Below are positions 1-10,758 of a stretch of DNA of 15,387 bases, piece by piece. The notes beneath the pieces are model-generated. The model searched no databases. It was not told where the DNA came from and was given only the letters and a program-made list of their open reading frames with translations. This stretch comes from Hamiltosporidium magnivora (Eukaryota > Microsporidia > Dubosqiidae), in contig PITI01000280.1 of assembly GCA_004325065.1 (NCBI GenBank), forward strand, positions 1 through 15,387, written 5' to 3'. A program made the translations under genes and the position numbers. Each line of letters starts with the position of its first letter. The stretch's first letter is position 1.

Positions 1-480
1 GCGCGAAAATAGTAATTTTCGTTCAAATTTAAAAAAAGTAGTTTTCAACTAAATTTATTCACTATTTTTTATGTTGTTCTCTGATCCATGGTTCGGAGTT
101 TTTGTGCGCTTTGAGTTCATTTTTTCAAAAAACATTTTTACATATGCCCAATCTTTTTTTGACTATTTTTTAAGTCAAATCCAATCAACTTATATGTTTT
201 AAAGTTTGTTGGAAAGTTTTTTTTACTTTTAAAGTTATGTTGATGAATTAAGGAGGATTCATTTTCTGGCTTGCGATTATTTTTCAGGAAAAGAAAGTGT
301 GAAATGATAGTAAAACCTAACAAATAAAAAAAATGTTTATGAAATGCCTATAACTTGACGAAGCCTCAATTAACAGTTGAATTGTGTTCCATCTGTGGGG
401 TAAAAGCTAAATGCATATGAATTACGGAGATTTTGTGCATTTTAAATGGGTTAAAGCTACTCGAAAGAATTCAGAATATC
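1..480 (-). pseudogene. Family C gene relic, copy 1 (runs off the left edge)
   Basis: Function not recognised. The best evidence that this was coding is a block at 393-331 (minus strand) that aligns codon for codon with 6977-6915. Nine of 21 residues are identical, including VIG-x-S-x-T and L-x-L, with D/E and I/V exchanges. Two codons read TAA here where the other copy has GAA, so this copy is dead in that frame. Downstream, in a different frame, codons run open from about 323 to 141 with a hydrophobic start and a K/N-rich remainder; this suggests at least one frameshift. Beyond about 140 the frames break repeatedly up to the window edge. The upstream boundary (about 480) is a guess. It lies divergent to the family X relic that starts near 685. 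It could be a decayed host gene or part of a mobile element. Confidence 0.4.
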
Positions 481-684
481 ATATTTCACCGAAATCTAAG
501 AATATGAACGATAATATTTCACTCTTTATTGGTTTTCATTGCGCATGTTCTTTACATTTCATGTTTCAAATACGTCAAAGTAATCGATTATCTGTTTATC
601 TTGATTGTGATATTATCTACTGATAATTACTCCTATACTGACCTGTTTGTATGTTACAAATACCGTAGATCACGCCTTCATTGA

Positions 685-1079
685 CTAGAAACACCCATAA
701 ATGTAGAGGCATATATTCATTCAGTCTATAGTACGTAATAAGACAGTTGAAACAATTTCTTTTGATCGACAAAGAGGACTTGAGTCAGGGCTAAATGCCG
801 AAGTGGGCTGAGGGAGAGCGTCAATGGGTGCAATTATGAGAGCAAAGAAGCATGAGGAACCAACATCTCCTTTAAAACAGGCGATTGGAGAGGAAGATGG
901 TGCAAAAAATTTTAAAAAAAAAATAATACACCTCTTATTTCACAAGAAGGAACTACTTAGAGGAGCCGACGATAAATATAAATGAAGAGTCGGATTTGGA
1001 AGAAGAAACAACTGTGGTAAAATTGGTAGAAGAAAATGCATTAAAATTAAAACATTTTAACCCAGATTTAATAAAATAA
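685..1079 (+). pseudogene. Family X gene relic, copy A, with acidic C-terminus
   Basis: Function not recognised. Coding-like reading runs through three frames. A frame from 722 to about 918 includes ISFDR at 755-769 and one TGA at 809. A short frame at 916-957 ends in QEGTT. A third frame ends in an acidic tail (NINEESDLEEETTVVKLVE, 975-1031) and finishes at TAA 1077-1079. The frame changes fall in a ten-A run (914-923) and near 955, which are plausible sites of single-base indels. GC reaches 53% at 781-840, far above the surroundings. The acidic tail is matched at protein level by the minus-strand copy near 10888-10832, and ISFDR recurs at 4662-4676. Sequence between about 600 and 722 also reads coding-like in frame 1 but is less certain. 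It is either a decayed member of a multigene family or a fragment of a transposable element. Confidence 0.5.
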
Positions 1080-2331
1080 ATATTGACCTGTTTTACATTG
1101 AAATCTTCATTTCATTTTATATTATATATTATCACAGAATTTTTGCTCAAATAAAAATATTTGTGCTTATTCTTAATGGCCTAACTTTTGGAATCGATTT
1201 TTTATTTTAATTAAAAACACAGTATCGTATTTTTAGGATTATGAGGTACCATGTGTATAAAAAGGCTTGTTTATTTTAATTATGACATTATTTCGGATTA
1301 AAAAAAGTAAACTTTCTTAAAAATTTTAAAACCAGAATATATGTATTATTTTTTTTAATGCATTTCTTTTGAATCTGAGGAGAAATTTCGGTTCATAAAC
1401 AATAGTAATTCGTTTACCTAACCGATATAAACGGAATGGCTAATACAATAACTAAAGAAATAGAGAAAGGCAGTAAATAAAATTTCAAATTGGATAAAAT
1501 TAAAAATTTCGGTTGTAATAAAGATATCTGTGCAAAGGTTTAGTGTCAAAGCTCATATATTATTAAACACACGGCCATAAAACAAGCGCTGTATATAATT
1601 GAGATGGTTGCTGTAAACCAATATCTTTTCCACTCATTCAAGCACTATAAATGTAGGCCAGTCAATAACCAATCAATTTCTGTTGCTTATAATACATAAG
1701 AAACAGCCGAATAAAAGTATTGCTCGCTATTTTTTTTACAAAGCTATTTAACAGATTCGACCTATATCTAGTCTCTGGTATCACAAAAGAGATACGGAAA
1801 TGTTGATAAAAAAATCGGCCTGTAATTTAGAGATCTTATGATAATATTTAGCTGATTATATATATAGGCCAAAATAGTAACTAGGAAATACTGTTAGAAT
1901 GAAAATATAATGAGTGATGTAAATATAAAGATTTACTGCAACTCATGTAGAATCACTGAAACTGCACTATATTTTATCTATACCAAAGAATAAAGCTTTA
2001 AAAACAAGCGAATTCAGTGAGTAAAAATGTATATTAGTCGTTTGAATTCAAAGGCTATTATGTTAATCTATTAAGACAAAAGTTATGATCTTTTAGACAC
2101 CATAGAGAGTAGATATACCAAATATTACATAAAGATGACAAAAAGTGATTTAGGAAGTATCAAAACAGTCTAGTAAATGTTATGATAATAATATACATAG
2201 TGAAATCTAGTTTCGGTCGAAATAAAACAAAAAAAAACAAGTTTTGGTCTTAACTTTCCAAATATAATTTCGAGAAGTTTCTTAAAGAAAGAAAACTCTC
2301 GGCTTCTTACATATAAAACCACTAGGAAACC
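1080..2331. other. AT-rich stretch without a recognisable gene
   Basis: About 1.25 kb with no open frame of note on either strand, no clear tandem repeat and no RNA gene. The plus strand is rather A-rich from about 1440 onward, as are the relic copies on their sense strand, so older gene remains cannot be excluded. Confidence 0.6.
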
Positions 2332-4300
2332 ATGAGAGTTGAAATTTTATTTGGCCAAAAGAAAATTCGGTTTCAGATACGCTTTCATTTAGCCTGGATC
2401 TTGAAATATCCAAAAAAATATACCATGTTTTTAAAAGAATGTAATTCTCAAAATTATTGTTACACAGAGCTTTTACTTGTTCTAAAAATTATCAGCTTTC
2501 GGGTGTTTTGGGCATGGTATGACATTGGTTTTGAGCAAATCAGAAGTTGCGGTTCACAAATTTAAAAAAACGAAACCAAAATTCATGATAGGTTTTTGAG
2601 ATATCTGTATCCGATATTATCCAGTCTGTTTTTTTGTTTGATAACTCAATTGTAATTCAGAATCGCAATCAAAGAGGAAAGTAAAGTAAAGTTCTTCAAT
2701 GTATTTTAACCTTATTAATCAAGAGACTTATAATTTCTTACAAATATCTCTATGAGTTCAAAAAGTCATGATTTCTTTCGAGTTAATTGGTTCACTTACT
2801 GGCTTAAGTATTAGATTTCAAAGAGTATGCGACAAAGGACACACAAATCAGATCAATAACCATCATATACACCTCTTTAATTTGGCGACAACTAAGCAAA
2901 AATGCTCTTTTGTAAGTATTAGAGCTCATAATATTTTTTTAAAAAAATTCGAGTATAAAAAGTTTTCAAGATGCCGACACCATCGAATTTAAGCTTTAAA
3001 CGTTGAAACTTTTTAAAGCTATTCCCAAGGCCGAAAAAAGTTTTTTTTTACATAAACCCATTTTTAAAAAATCAATGAATCATAAGGTTGTATGCAGTTT
3101 ATAAATTTCTGAAAACATTGTTGAAATTATGTCAAATATTTCTGTTGTTTCCAGACAGCGTAAAAAACTTGCGAGCAAGAAAAGAACAAATTACTCGCAA
3201 ACATAAATATTCATTTTTAATGTATATGTTTTAAAAAATATCCTGGTGAAAGTCAAATTTAAACTATTATGGATGTCATTGCATCTCATGCTGTTATCGA
3301 GTTTTTAACAATTTAAACTTTAAATAGGGCATTAGCTCCGCTTTCATTGATATTTATCAAGCTATAAAAACAAAAAATATGATCTTTTTTGTAGAACAGA
3401 TTTGATATAGGACAAGAAGAAACTAGCTAAAGACAATCTAAGATGAAACTAAACTGATACCTTCAAAGAAATTTTATGCCGATAAATAATAGAAGAATGT
3501 GGATGATTCCAAATAGTCGATTTCTAAGACTAAAAATAGAGCCGTTTCTAAAGTTTTGTTAACTTTACCTCACTGAATTCAAAGTCATAAAATATCTTTG
3601 ATGCAATTATTGAATGTTCGAACTGATAATAGATTATCACGTGAAATTCATTTGACAAAAATTGCCTAATTTATCTGAATGTGGTTACATTTTGCGTGTG
3701 GTGTCTAAGAAGTTTGTACTCTCAAGACCGAATGTATTAGGGCTTGTGCTTACCCAGATCGGTTCTTAGTTTAAATTTGAGCACATGAAGTTGCGCAACG
3801 AAAATATACATGCAGCTTTTTTTGTCCGAAATACATAGGGTGTTTTCCGCAGAAATAGCAGAATCCATGGGGTCAGAACCGACATGTTATAATATCTTAC
3901 TATTAAACGGAATAATTTAAAGTTAAATATAACGTGAAAGAGCGATTAAAGCGGAATCACTAAAAAAATCAACAAGCAAAGTCATATTTAAATTAAAGGC
4001 GAAAAATCATGTTCGATATTAAATAATATCAGAAATTTCGAGTCATTAAATATCGTTAATCATTTTATGTGCCTCAACAAATAAAATTAAATCTTAACGC
4101 TATTTTTATTTGGTTGATTTCTGGAGAAAGAATTTCTGTAAAAAATACGATATTATTGTAAGGACTTTGCAAAACCTGCAGGTATATGGAACTACGTAGG
4201 AAATACCTTTACACAGCTTGTAATGGTTCTAAAATAAGGCGGTGTTCAATGCACGATCTCTTAAATCAATATAATTTTAAATTTTAGCGATCATTTGAGA
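2332..4300 (+). pseudogene. Possible long, heavily interrupted coding relic
   Basis: Speculative. The plus strand keeps returning to one frame (positions 1 mod 3) with fairly few stops. An open stretch at 2332-2565 ends in a W/F-rich segment. Further runs lie at 3007-3230 and 3421-3660, and one of 75 codons at 4069-4287 holds a single stop at 4159 and an LCKTC motif. A second frame covers 3661-3897 with two stops in a 40% GC island (3721-3900). Stops in the main frame between 2332 and 3666 number about 25 in 445 codons, against roughly 37 expected from base composition, which is only a mild deficit. The antisense of 3721-3890 also reads plausibly, so strand and even coding origin are uncertain. 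It may be the upstream part of the family X relic at 4503-4881. Confidence 0.22.
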
Positions 4301-4502
4301 GTCACCTTTGAAAATGTATTATAGAAAGTTAATCCAAAATTTAATACATAAGACCATGGATGATGTCGAAATCGAAGTATTAGACCTGTTATAGATCTTC
4401 CGAGTAAGAAATTAGATAAGATATCTTTTTGCAATCGAAATTACTCATAAGTTTTGCTCGAAGTGATGAAACTGAATATCCAAAATAGTGAATTTTCATA
4501 AG

Positions 4503-4881
4503 ATGAGTTATCTAAATTTTATATTTACTGTAGAGATAATACAATATGTGACATTCGAAGAATTATGTCTTTTTATACCAGAAAATGTATAAAATAACAC
4601 ATGAAATCACCAAAAATATGGTTTTAATTATGTTGATAGTTCTTATAAATTCACTTCGGTCATTTCCTTTGATCGATAAGAGATATAGTGTAGTTAAATA
4701 AGGCCTAACAATGAAAACTGCATAAATGTATGTTACAGTGCGCTAAAAGAGATAAACAAGTCATCTTCGTAGACATACGACCACGAAGAAGAAGTATCAG
4801 CAAGCAAATACATAAACAATAAACATGAAAGTGTAAATCGAATTATTCATATCAAAGTGATGCCTCTCAATGTATAAAAAA
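4503..4881 (+). pseudogene. Probable family X relic, copy B
   Basis: Function not recognised. The segment at 4662-4676 matches 755-769 of copy A in 14 of 15 bases and encodes the same ISFDR. Just before it, Y-V-D-S-S-Y here parallels Y-I-H-S-V-Y in copy A. An HEE motif follows at 4782 in the register set by ISFDR: 111 bases from the FDR codons here and 87 in copy A, both multiples of three. The frame at 4503-4592 is open for about 29 codons. Several stops interrupt the rest, and no acidic C-terminal block like that of copies A and F is present. Each similarity is short, so homology is likely but not proven. Confidence 0.33.
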
Positions 4882-5219
4882 TGCAAATAAAAAATACGAG
4901 TAGATAAACTGAGATATAGTGAAATTGAATAACTGTAAGAAGAAAAAAATATTAGTACTAAATAGTTGTATATTTGAAGTGGTAAATAATATACAAACAC
5001 ATTATTATATAAAAAAAAAGATAATATATAAATTATTAATTATCTTAGTTAGGCATTCACAAACTGTTCTGTATTCATCATCATTATTTTCTAATTCAAT
5101 CACGTTTTGATATAAGATATGACCTGCTATAATACATTTTTTAAATAAGATAAATGGAGCATGTTTACGCTGTTTTTTGAAGCCAAGATTTTTTTTATTG
5201 AAACCTTATCACAGATGTA
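4882..5219. other. Very AT-rich spacer
   Basis: Low-complexity A/T sequence. Short open frames occur on both strands (for example 4919-5110 plus and 4797-5000 minus) but show only the K/N/I/Y/F composition expected from AT-rich DNA. Nothing recognisable is present. Confidence 0.6.
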
Positions 5220-7380
5220 GTTTTTTCACTTAATATTATTTATAAATTTACAATCTATAATTTATTTATTAAATTTTAGAAGTATGACGTATAACTGCAT
5301 CACTTTTAGATTGTGATTCATTTATAAAACATAGGTTGTTGGAAAATAATAAGAAAGATGTCTATCTACTTCATTATGCATTTCAGCTGGAATACGAAAC
5401 CAAAATTGTGCCCCTTTACGAAATCATATTTAAGCTTATCCCCATGATATGATTTTTTCGACATATACAAGCTATTATTCCTTCTGAGTCACCTTCCTGA
5501 AAAAAGTATATTATTAAATAGGTCAACTGAAAAGAAAAAAAATAGCGGCTGATTGAGTGCATTATATAAAATCATAATATAGACACATATGCATATCTAT
5601 AAAGCCAATCCATTTTATTATCTAGTTTCTCATAACTTTCAGCTAATCATCTTTGAAATATTTATTTCAATCATTCAACTCGTCTCGTATCTCATAGGAT
5701 TAGCAAATCCAAATATCTTTTTTGAATGCCAAAAGCTGTTAAAAAGAATTAAGATTTTTTTCGAACGCATTGCTCTATCTGCTTAAATATTCCCGAGACA
5801 TCGAATTGTCAAAATTGTTTTAATGAGTCTTTAAAGAACTTTAAAGTCGTGTTGAAGATCGTAAAGCACAGGAGATATTTTTTTTCAGTGTCAATTAAGC
5901 TTTGAATTCATTCTCCAGCCTTTTCGATCCGAGTATATTGTAGTGTTCGTTCAATCAATGATAACTATCATTTTTTAGTAATATTTCGTTAGTAAACTTG
6001 CTAGATGTCTTCAAAGTAGTAATTTTACTAAATCCTTGCATAAATTTATGATTCGTTTCGCCTGTCTTTGTAAATTTATCCCATGCTTTCAATCTATGCC
6101 ATAAATTAATTAAATCTGCCATTTTTTCAGATTATTCTTCAATTATATGTTTAATGAACACTTTTAAACACAAGACAGCCTTCCTAATTTTTGCATTCTT
6201 TGAAGTAAAGATCAATAATAAGCATTGTTAATTTATTCAATTTTTTAGTTAGCAGTTTTATATAAGCTGTAGTAGATCGGTTGGTCATTTTCCGATTTCA
6301 AAACGGTCACTACAGTTTTCCTATACCTTGTTTATACAATCATATTCTTTGTTTGTGGATTCTTTTTTTTATATCCTTACATTAAATTTTAAAAAAACAA
6401 CTGAATTTTATTTTTAATTATATTGAAATTGAGCTAATGAAATATTCCTTTCTTTAAATGATTTTTTCAGACATTTTTCCATAGCTTCATAATTCTCTTA
6501 ATCCGCGGTTCGTTTAGGATAATTCTCAGCCCCGCCATCGTGAATACACCATCGTCTCTATTCTTTTAGTTTGTGGGAGCTGTTCATGGCTCAGCTCATT
6601 CATTTCTTTTTTCTTTGAAAAGTTAATTGCTCGAATGTCTTTTTGTTCACAATGTGCTCAATCACATTTTTAGTTTCAAAAGTATTTGGTGTATTTTAAG
6701 ACACATCTTACAATATTTTGTCAATATACTGTTTTGAGTTATCACTTGGTATTTATTCTTACACTATATTTATAAATAAGAACAAATTCTTTCGCTAAAT
6801 GATCATACTTCTCAGGTTTCAGATTTTCCTATGTAAATGTAGTATTGAAGAAATTTATTTATCTTTCGTATAATAAGCTTTGCGATAGACTAACAACCTA
6901 AACATATAAAAGAAAGATGTTTCTGAAACGCCTATAACCATGGGAAGCCATAATTCACTCGTGGATTGCTTTCCTTCTATAAAAAATGAACCGAGCTACC
7001 AATCAGAGACATTCTTATATCAATGAGTTTCATCTTATTCATCTTCTTGCTTAAAAAAATATATCTCGTTCAATTTTCCTAAAATTATTTTAAATATAAT
7101 TTTTTAAAAAAATTATGTGCATAATCCAAGATTGAATAAATGTAAAATAGAGTGTTTTTTGTTCTATTTGTGTCACTATATTTATATTATATCTATAATT
7201 TCTATTCGAATCGCTTGGTGAATTCTGCGAATATATCTCTCTATACTTATATATGCGACGCCTCTTCCATTTTCTTCTCAAAAAGAATATTTATAAATAG
7301 CTTTTACACACTGCCAGAAACTATTATAGTTAAAGATTTTTTGCTTTTAGAAGCTTTCGCATTAGGTTCATAGGAAGAAA
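5220..7380 (-). pseudogene. Family C gene relic, copy 2, about 2 kb
   Basis: Function not recognised. The plus strand is strongly T-rich over 5880-6700 (line 6601-6660 has 29 T and 13 A), as expected if a purine-rich coding strand lies on minus. Reading 5' to 3' on minus: an open stretch at 7281-7093; a 46-codon open stretch at 6995-6858 that contains the block shared with copy 1 (VIGVSET); further runs near 6825-6745 (NLKPEKYDHLA) and 6680-6605 (NVIEHIVNKKTFEQL); a 42-45% GC island at 6480-6600; an open run at 6122-5958 starting MADLINLWHRLKAWDKF; and interrupted runs down to about 5220. Frame changes and stops of all three kinds separate the pieces. The mix of D, E, G, W and P is richer than in the AT-rich spacers. 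Ends are approximate, and more than one gene could be merged here. Confidence 0.4.
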
Positions 7381-7844
7381 TACGCGTAAATTAACTCAGA
7401 TGCATGATATCAATTTTTAAATAAATATTATTTTGGCTGATAGCCTGATAATCTATCAGTAAAATTTTTCAACGATCAATATGCAAAAATGATCGCTTAA
7501 TAAATATTAACCAGAATGTTTTTTTTGCTTTTCTTTAACATAAAATTGGCATTGGGTATCATCATCAATAGATATTACAAATATATGAACGAAATATCAC
7601 AAAATCGCTATAAATAATCTCGGTGTTTCCGAAAGAAACATACAAAATAATACCTTTCCTCTATTATACGGTAAACGAAGTTGTATGTTACCATAAAAAT
7701 GAGTTTTTAAAAACCAGAATCTAAGCGTTTGTTTCTCTTGACTACCAGATTTAAAATTTAGCAATGCTAAAATCTAAAGAAAACCAAAACAGGTAACCGA
7801 TCTTGTAAATTAGCTTCACAAATAAATTTTTAAAATTTTGCTAA
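7381..7844. other. AT-rich stretch without a recognisable gene
   Basis: No intact gene. Short coding-like runs occur on the plus strand around 7621-7830 but are broken by stops every 10-20 codons, so they were not called. Confidence 0.5.
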
Positions 7845-8087
7845 ATGATCAATGGATTTTTTCATGTAGGAAAACCAAAATACCTTTCGCCCGATAAACA
7901 CATTGTAAGCACTAAGATATCTAGCCAAGCAATAAATATTTACGGAAAACTGGTTACTAGACTATTGTTCGATGCAAGGAACTATATGAAATTGAACCCG
8001 CGTGATCTTTTTCATTTTGACGGCAAGTGCTTAATATGATCCTTGGAACAGAAGGTATTTTTAGAGAGTAAAATACTTTATCTATAG
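7845..8087 (+). pseudogene. Small unrecognised reading frame, probably a fragment
   Basis: An ATG at 7845 opens a 64-codon frame ending in TGA at 8037-8039. The same frame continues for 15 more codons (SLEQKVFLESKILYL) to the next stop, so it reads as 79 sense codons with a single TGA. GC at 7861-8040 is higher than in the neighbouring DNA, and the predicted peptide has a varied composition (GKPKYLSPDKH, LFDARNYMKLNPRDLFHFDG) unlike chance AT-rich frames. No C-run precedes the ATG, unlike the two ribosomal protein genes, so expression is doubtful. The family is unknown. It could be a fragment of a decayed gene, a short real gene ending at 8039, or chance. Confidence 0.3.
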
Positions 8088-8411
8088 GTATAATAGAAAT
8101 CCATTTAATTTTTTAATAAAAAACAAAGGCCATCCTAAAAATTTTCAATGATTTAATAGTCAGTATTCTATATGTGAATAATATTTTGCATTTTATAGAG
8201 CCATAAGTTTATTATGGAAATTAAGCGATAATATAGTCTTTAACTAGAAAATATACATACCATACATCTGTATTTTCCAATAAATATCTGTATAAAATCG
8301 CATTAAAATAGTGAATTGGTTGTTTGGTTGACAGAATTATTCTTCTTTGTAAGTGAATAAGCTAATACGGAGGACAAACATAAACATCATAAGTAGAAAT
8401 AATCAGTTTGA

Positions 8412-8956
8412 TTAAGGATAACCACATTTAAAAACATTATTTTTAGAAAAGTATCTAGAATTGGTGTGGAAAACATTTTTGCAGTTTTGGTGGGATACAA
8501 GCCACACTGGATCTATAAGCCATCCTCTATATTCTTGAGTTACAAAAGATTGGAAGCAACGGTGTAAAACCTACCATTTTTCATTCTTGACATGAGGGGT
8601 GAAAATGGATGGAATAAGACAGTAATAAAAAATCGCTGTATATGATTATGACCCAAAAATTATTATTTGAACACCGTCGCTTTGACCAAAGTTCTATATT
8701 TAAACACAGAAAAAAAAACAGAATATGTTATAAATTAAAATTTTTTACTTTACATCGACTTTTGCATAATCATTTTTTACCTAACATATTTGCCAGAAGT
8801 AGATTAGATCATAAAAAGTAAGTTCATATTGATCCTACGCAGCTTATTAGGGAGAAAAAGATTGGTCATTGTCTCTATTGTGTATATATTTATTTTATTT
8901 TTGTTGTATCTACTAATATTTTTAAATTAAATACCTTTCGCATCCATTTTTTTTAA
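8412..8956 (+). pseudogene. Broken coding-like island, unrecognised
   Basis: One frame is open from 8412 to 8564 (51 codons, including IGVENIFAVLVGYKPHWIYK). It continues past a TAA at 8565 through a stretch rich in D, G, E and W (ILDMRGENGWNKTVIKNRC), then meets TGA at 8643 and 8649 and ends at 8736. A second frame is open from 8618 to 8953 apart from one TAA at 8819, and includes a 59-codon ATG-started run at 8642-8818. GC is 35-42% over 8461-8640, clearly above the flanks. Either a frameshifted gene relic switches from the first frame to the second near 8640, or one of the two frames is chance. No family was recognised. Confidence 0.33.
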
Positions 8957-9960
8957 CATCGTTATTTTAAGATGATCATACGTGTATATTTAGAATGAAA
9001 AATTCTTAGATACTTGTTTATGAATAGGAACTAATACAAGTTACCAAAACGTAGTAATGTTAATTTTAAGCCCAAATTTTAATATTAAGATTTTATACTT
9101 TTAAATTCTTGGATCAAGAAACAATAAGTTAGTAGATGATTGTTAAAATATTTGACTGTTTAAAATATATAGCAAATTAAATTAATAATTAGAAACCAGA
9201 ATTTGTTGAATCTTTTTCGTTTGGTTTGTTTCTTCCTCTACAATTGAGAACACAATCCTTGAGTGAATAATCCATTACGTATTATTAAGAATTTTATATT
9301 TTTTGACTAATTAGGTTGCTAATCCAGGATAGGCCTTCCAATTTTGATGATTGATAGTTGTAAAACAAATGAATCCGGCTTTCGGAGTAAATTCTATTTT
9401 TAACCCAAAGACTATTTATACTCTGATTGCATGTAATAAATAAAAACCTGTTAAATAGATAATATTTATATCGGGTTTGGTTGGAATTTATAACTTATTA
9501 AGTTATGATTCCCTGATTATTTAGTTCAAATAAAAAATTCGCACTCAAGATAAACTATAGTTAAAAGTAAAGATATAACCGATTTATCACCAAAATAATG
9601 GTATAAATATACTTTTTGCAATAAAACTATAAATAATGAGCTGTTTTTTAAGTTATTTCTTCCAATGACATATAAGAATTATTAAAATACAAGATGATCC
9701 TTTTTTTAGATATATTATTTGTAAAATTTATTTTTTTCATACATGATATGCACTATAAACCTTACTAAAACTGTTTAATAGAAATAAATAAGTTAGAAGC
9801 CATGATAAAGTTTAAATTTAGAATTTTTTGCAATTCAAAAGTCGGATCTATAATACAGAGTACTTAAGTTTAGATTGATGAAATGAATAAAAAAATATTT
9901 TAATAACTATATAAGGGAAATAAAAAATATCTTTATATTAGTGAGATGCAATGGTTATAA
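8957..9960. other. AT-rich stretch without a recognisable gene
   Basis: About 1 kb of A/T-dominated sequence. I see no open frame of note, tandem repeat, RNA gene or GC island. Confidence 0.65.
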
Positions 9961-10287
9961 TTACTTAATTTCAATTTTGATTTCTCTGTTTATTTCATTT
10001 CAGTTTTCGGTTATTTTTTGATCCGAGCTTTGTATTATAACACAGTATATCTATTCAATAATCTAAAAAATACATTACAAAAATATTTAATTTTCTTTAA
10101 AATTGCTTTGGGATTATTAGGATTAAAGACTGTGAAAAAATGCTATGAAGATATGATAATTATTAGTTATACCTGCAATGAATGCTTAATGTGCAATGAT
10201 TTGTTCAAATTGGTTTTGTATGAAGAACCAGAAACAGATATTGTGAGTTTAAGATTAAGTCATAGTAACAGAAATATCAAAACCTAA
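9961..10287 (+). CDS. Candidate small ORF or gene fragment, unrecognised
   Basis: This frame is stop-free for 109 codons between TAA at 9958-9960 and TAA at 10288, the longest open run outside the ribosomal protein genes. By a rough estimate from base composition, such a run is unusual but not impossible by chance in a window this size. It has no ATG until codon 68 (10162), so the first two thirds could be translated only from a non-ATG codon or as a downstream exon or fragment. The predicted peptide is hydrophobic early (about residues 1-25), then has K-rich and L/I-rich parts, then YTCNECLMCND, with three cysteines that could suggest metal binding. The end is polar (EEPETDIVSLRLSHSNRN). No C-run signal is visible upstream. 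Function unknown. Confidence 0.25.
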   Translation, partial: LLNFNFDFSVYFISVFGYFLIRALYYNTVYLFNNLKNTLQKYLIFFKIALGLLGLKTVKKCYEDMIIISYTCNECLMCNDLFKLVLYEEPETDIVSLRLSHSNRNIKT

Positions 10288-10758
10288 ATATATAAAAAAA
10301 TTTCGAAATCAATTATGATAAATAAAAAAATTTAGACTCTATTTGAGTTAAAACAAATCAAATAAAGATATACAATATTCTTAAAATAAAAAGATACATC
10401 AGAAACTACAATGTTTATTCAGATAAAAAAATAATCATAAAAGCAATAAAAATAAATCGTCTGTATCAAGTTTAAGATCAAAAACAAAATTAAAAATTTA
10501 AATGATTCAAAATAATAAGCAAATATTAACAAAGATACAAAAAACTAAGCAAAAATTTTACTACGCAAACATGTTATTATACGAAATAAAATATTCTTTA
10601 ATATAAATCTTTACAGACAAACACTAAAAGCCATTTGGTTTATATTTAATCTATTGAAAATATTCATTTACCTTTATATATATTTCTATTCCAAATCAAA
10701 CATTTAGTCCTTCAAGATTCTATATTTTGTTAAATTCAGTTAGAATTCTAAGAATTTT
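10288..10758. other. A-rich then T-rich spacer
   Basis: The plus strand is strongly A-rich at 10300-10570 and turns T-rich after about 10630. No open frame of note, repeat array or RNA gene is visible. Confidence 0.6.

Noticed and set aside
4..21. Perfect inverted repeat CGAAAAT-AGTA-ATTTTCG at the left edge.
   Set aside because: A 7-bp stem in AT-rich DNA is expected by chance, and there is no terminator or RNA gene context.
390..400. CCCC four bases before an ATG on the minus strand, resembling the start signal of the two ribosomal genes.
   Set aside because: That ATG frame hits stops at codons 9 and 15. Comparison with copy 2 supports a different frame in which the C-run is ordinary codon sequence.
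376..560. A faint nuclear-receptor-like zinc finger reading on the plus strand (CSICG followed by a YG and RKN pattern).
   Set aside because: It needs a frame change, lacks most of the cysteines, and lies antisense to the family C relic, whose frame is supported by a second copy. Nuclear receptors are animal proteins and do not fit the ribosomal gene context.
3600..3640. GTTCGAACT and other GTTC-type T-loop look-alikes (also near 7205 and 9520), considered as tRNA candidates.
   Set aside because: None has a pairing T stem with C61, an acceptor stem, or D and anticodon arms at the right distance on either strand.
3700..3890. Minus-strand 48-codon open reading with protein-like composition.
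   Set aside because: The plus strand reads about equally well here, so neither strand could be called confidently. It was left as part of the uncertain 2332-4300 relic.
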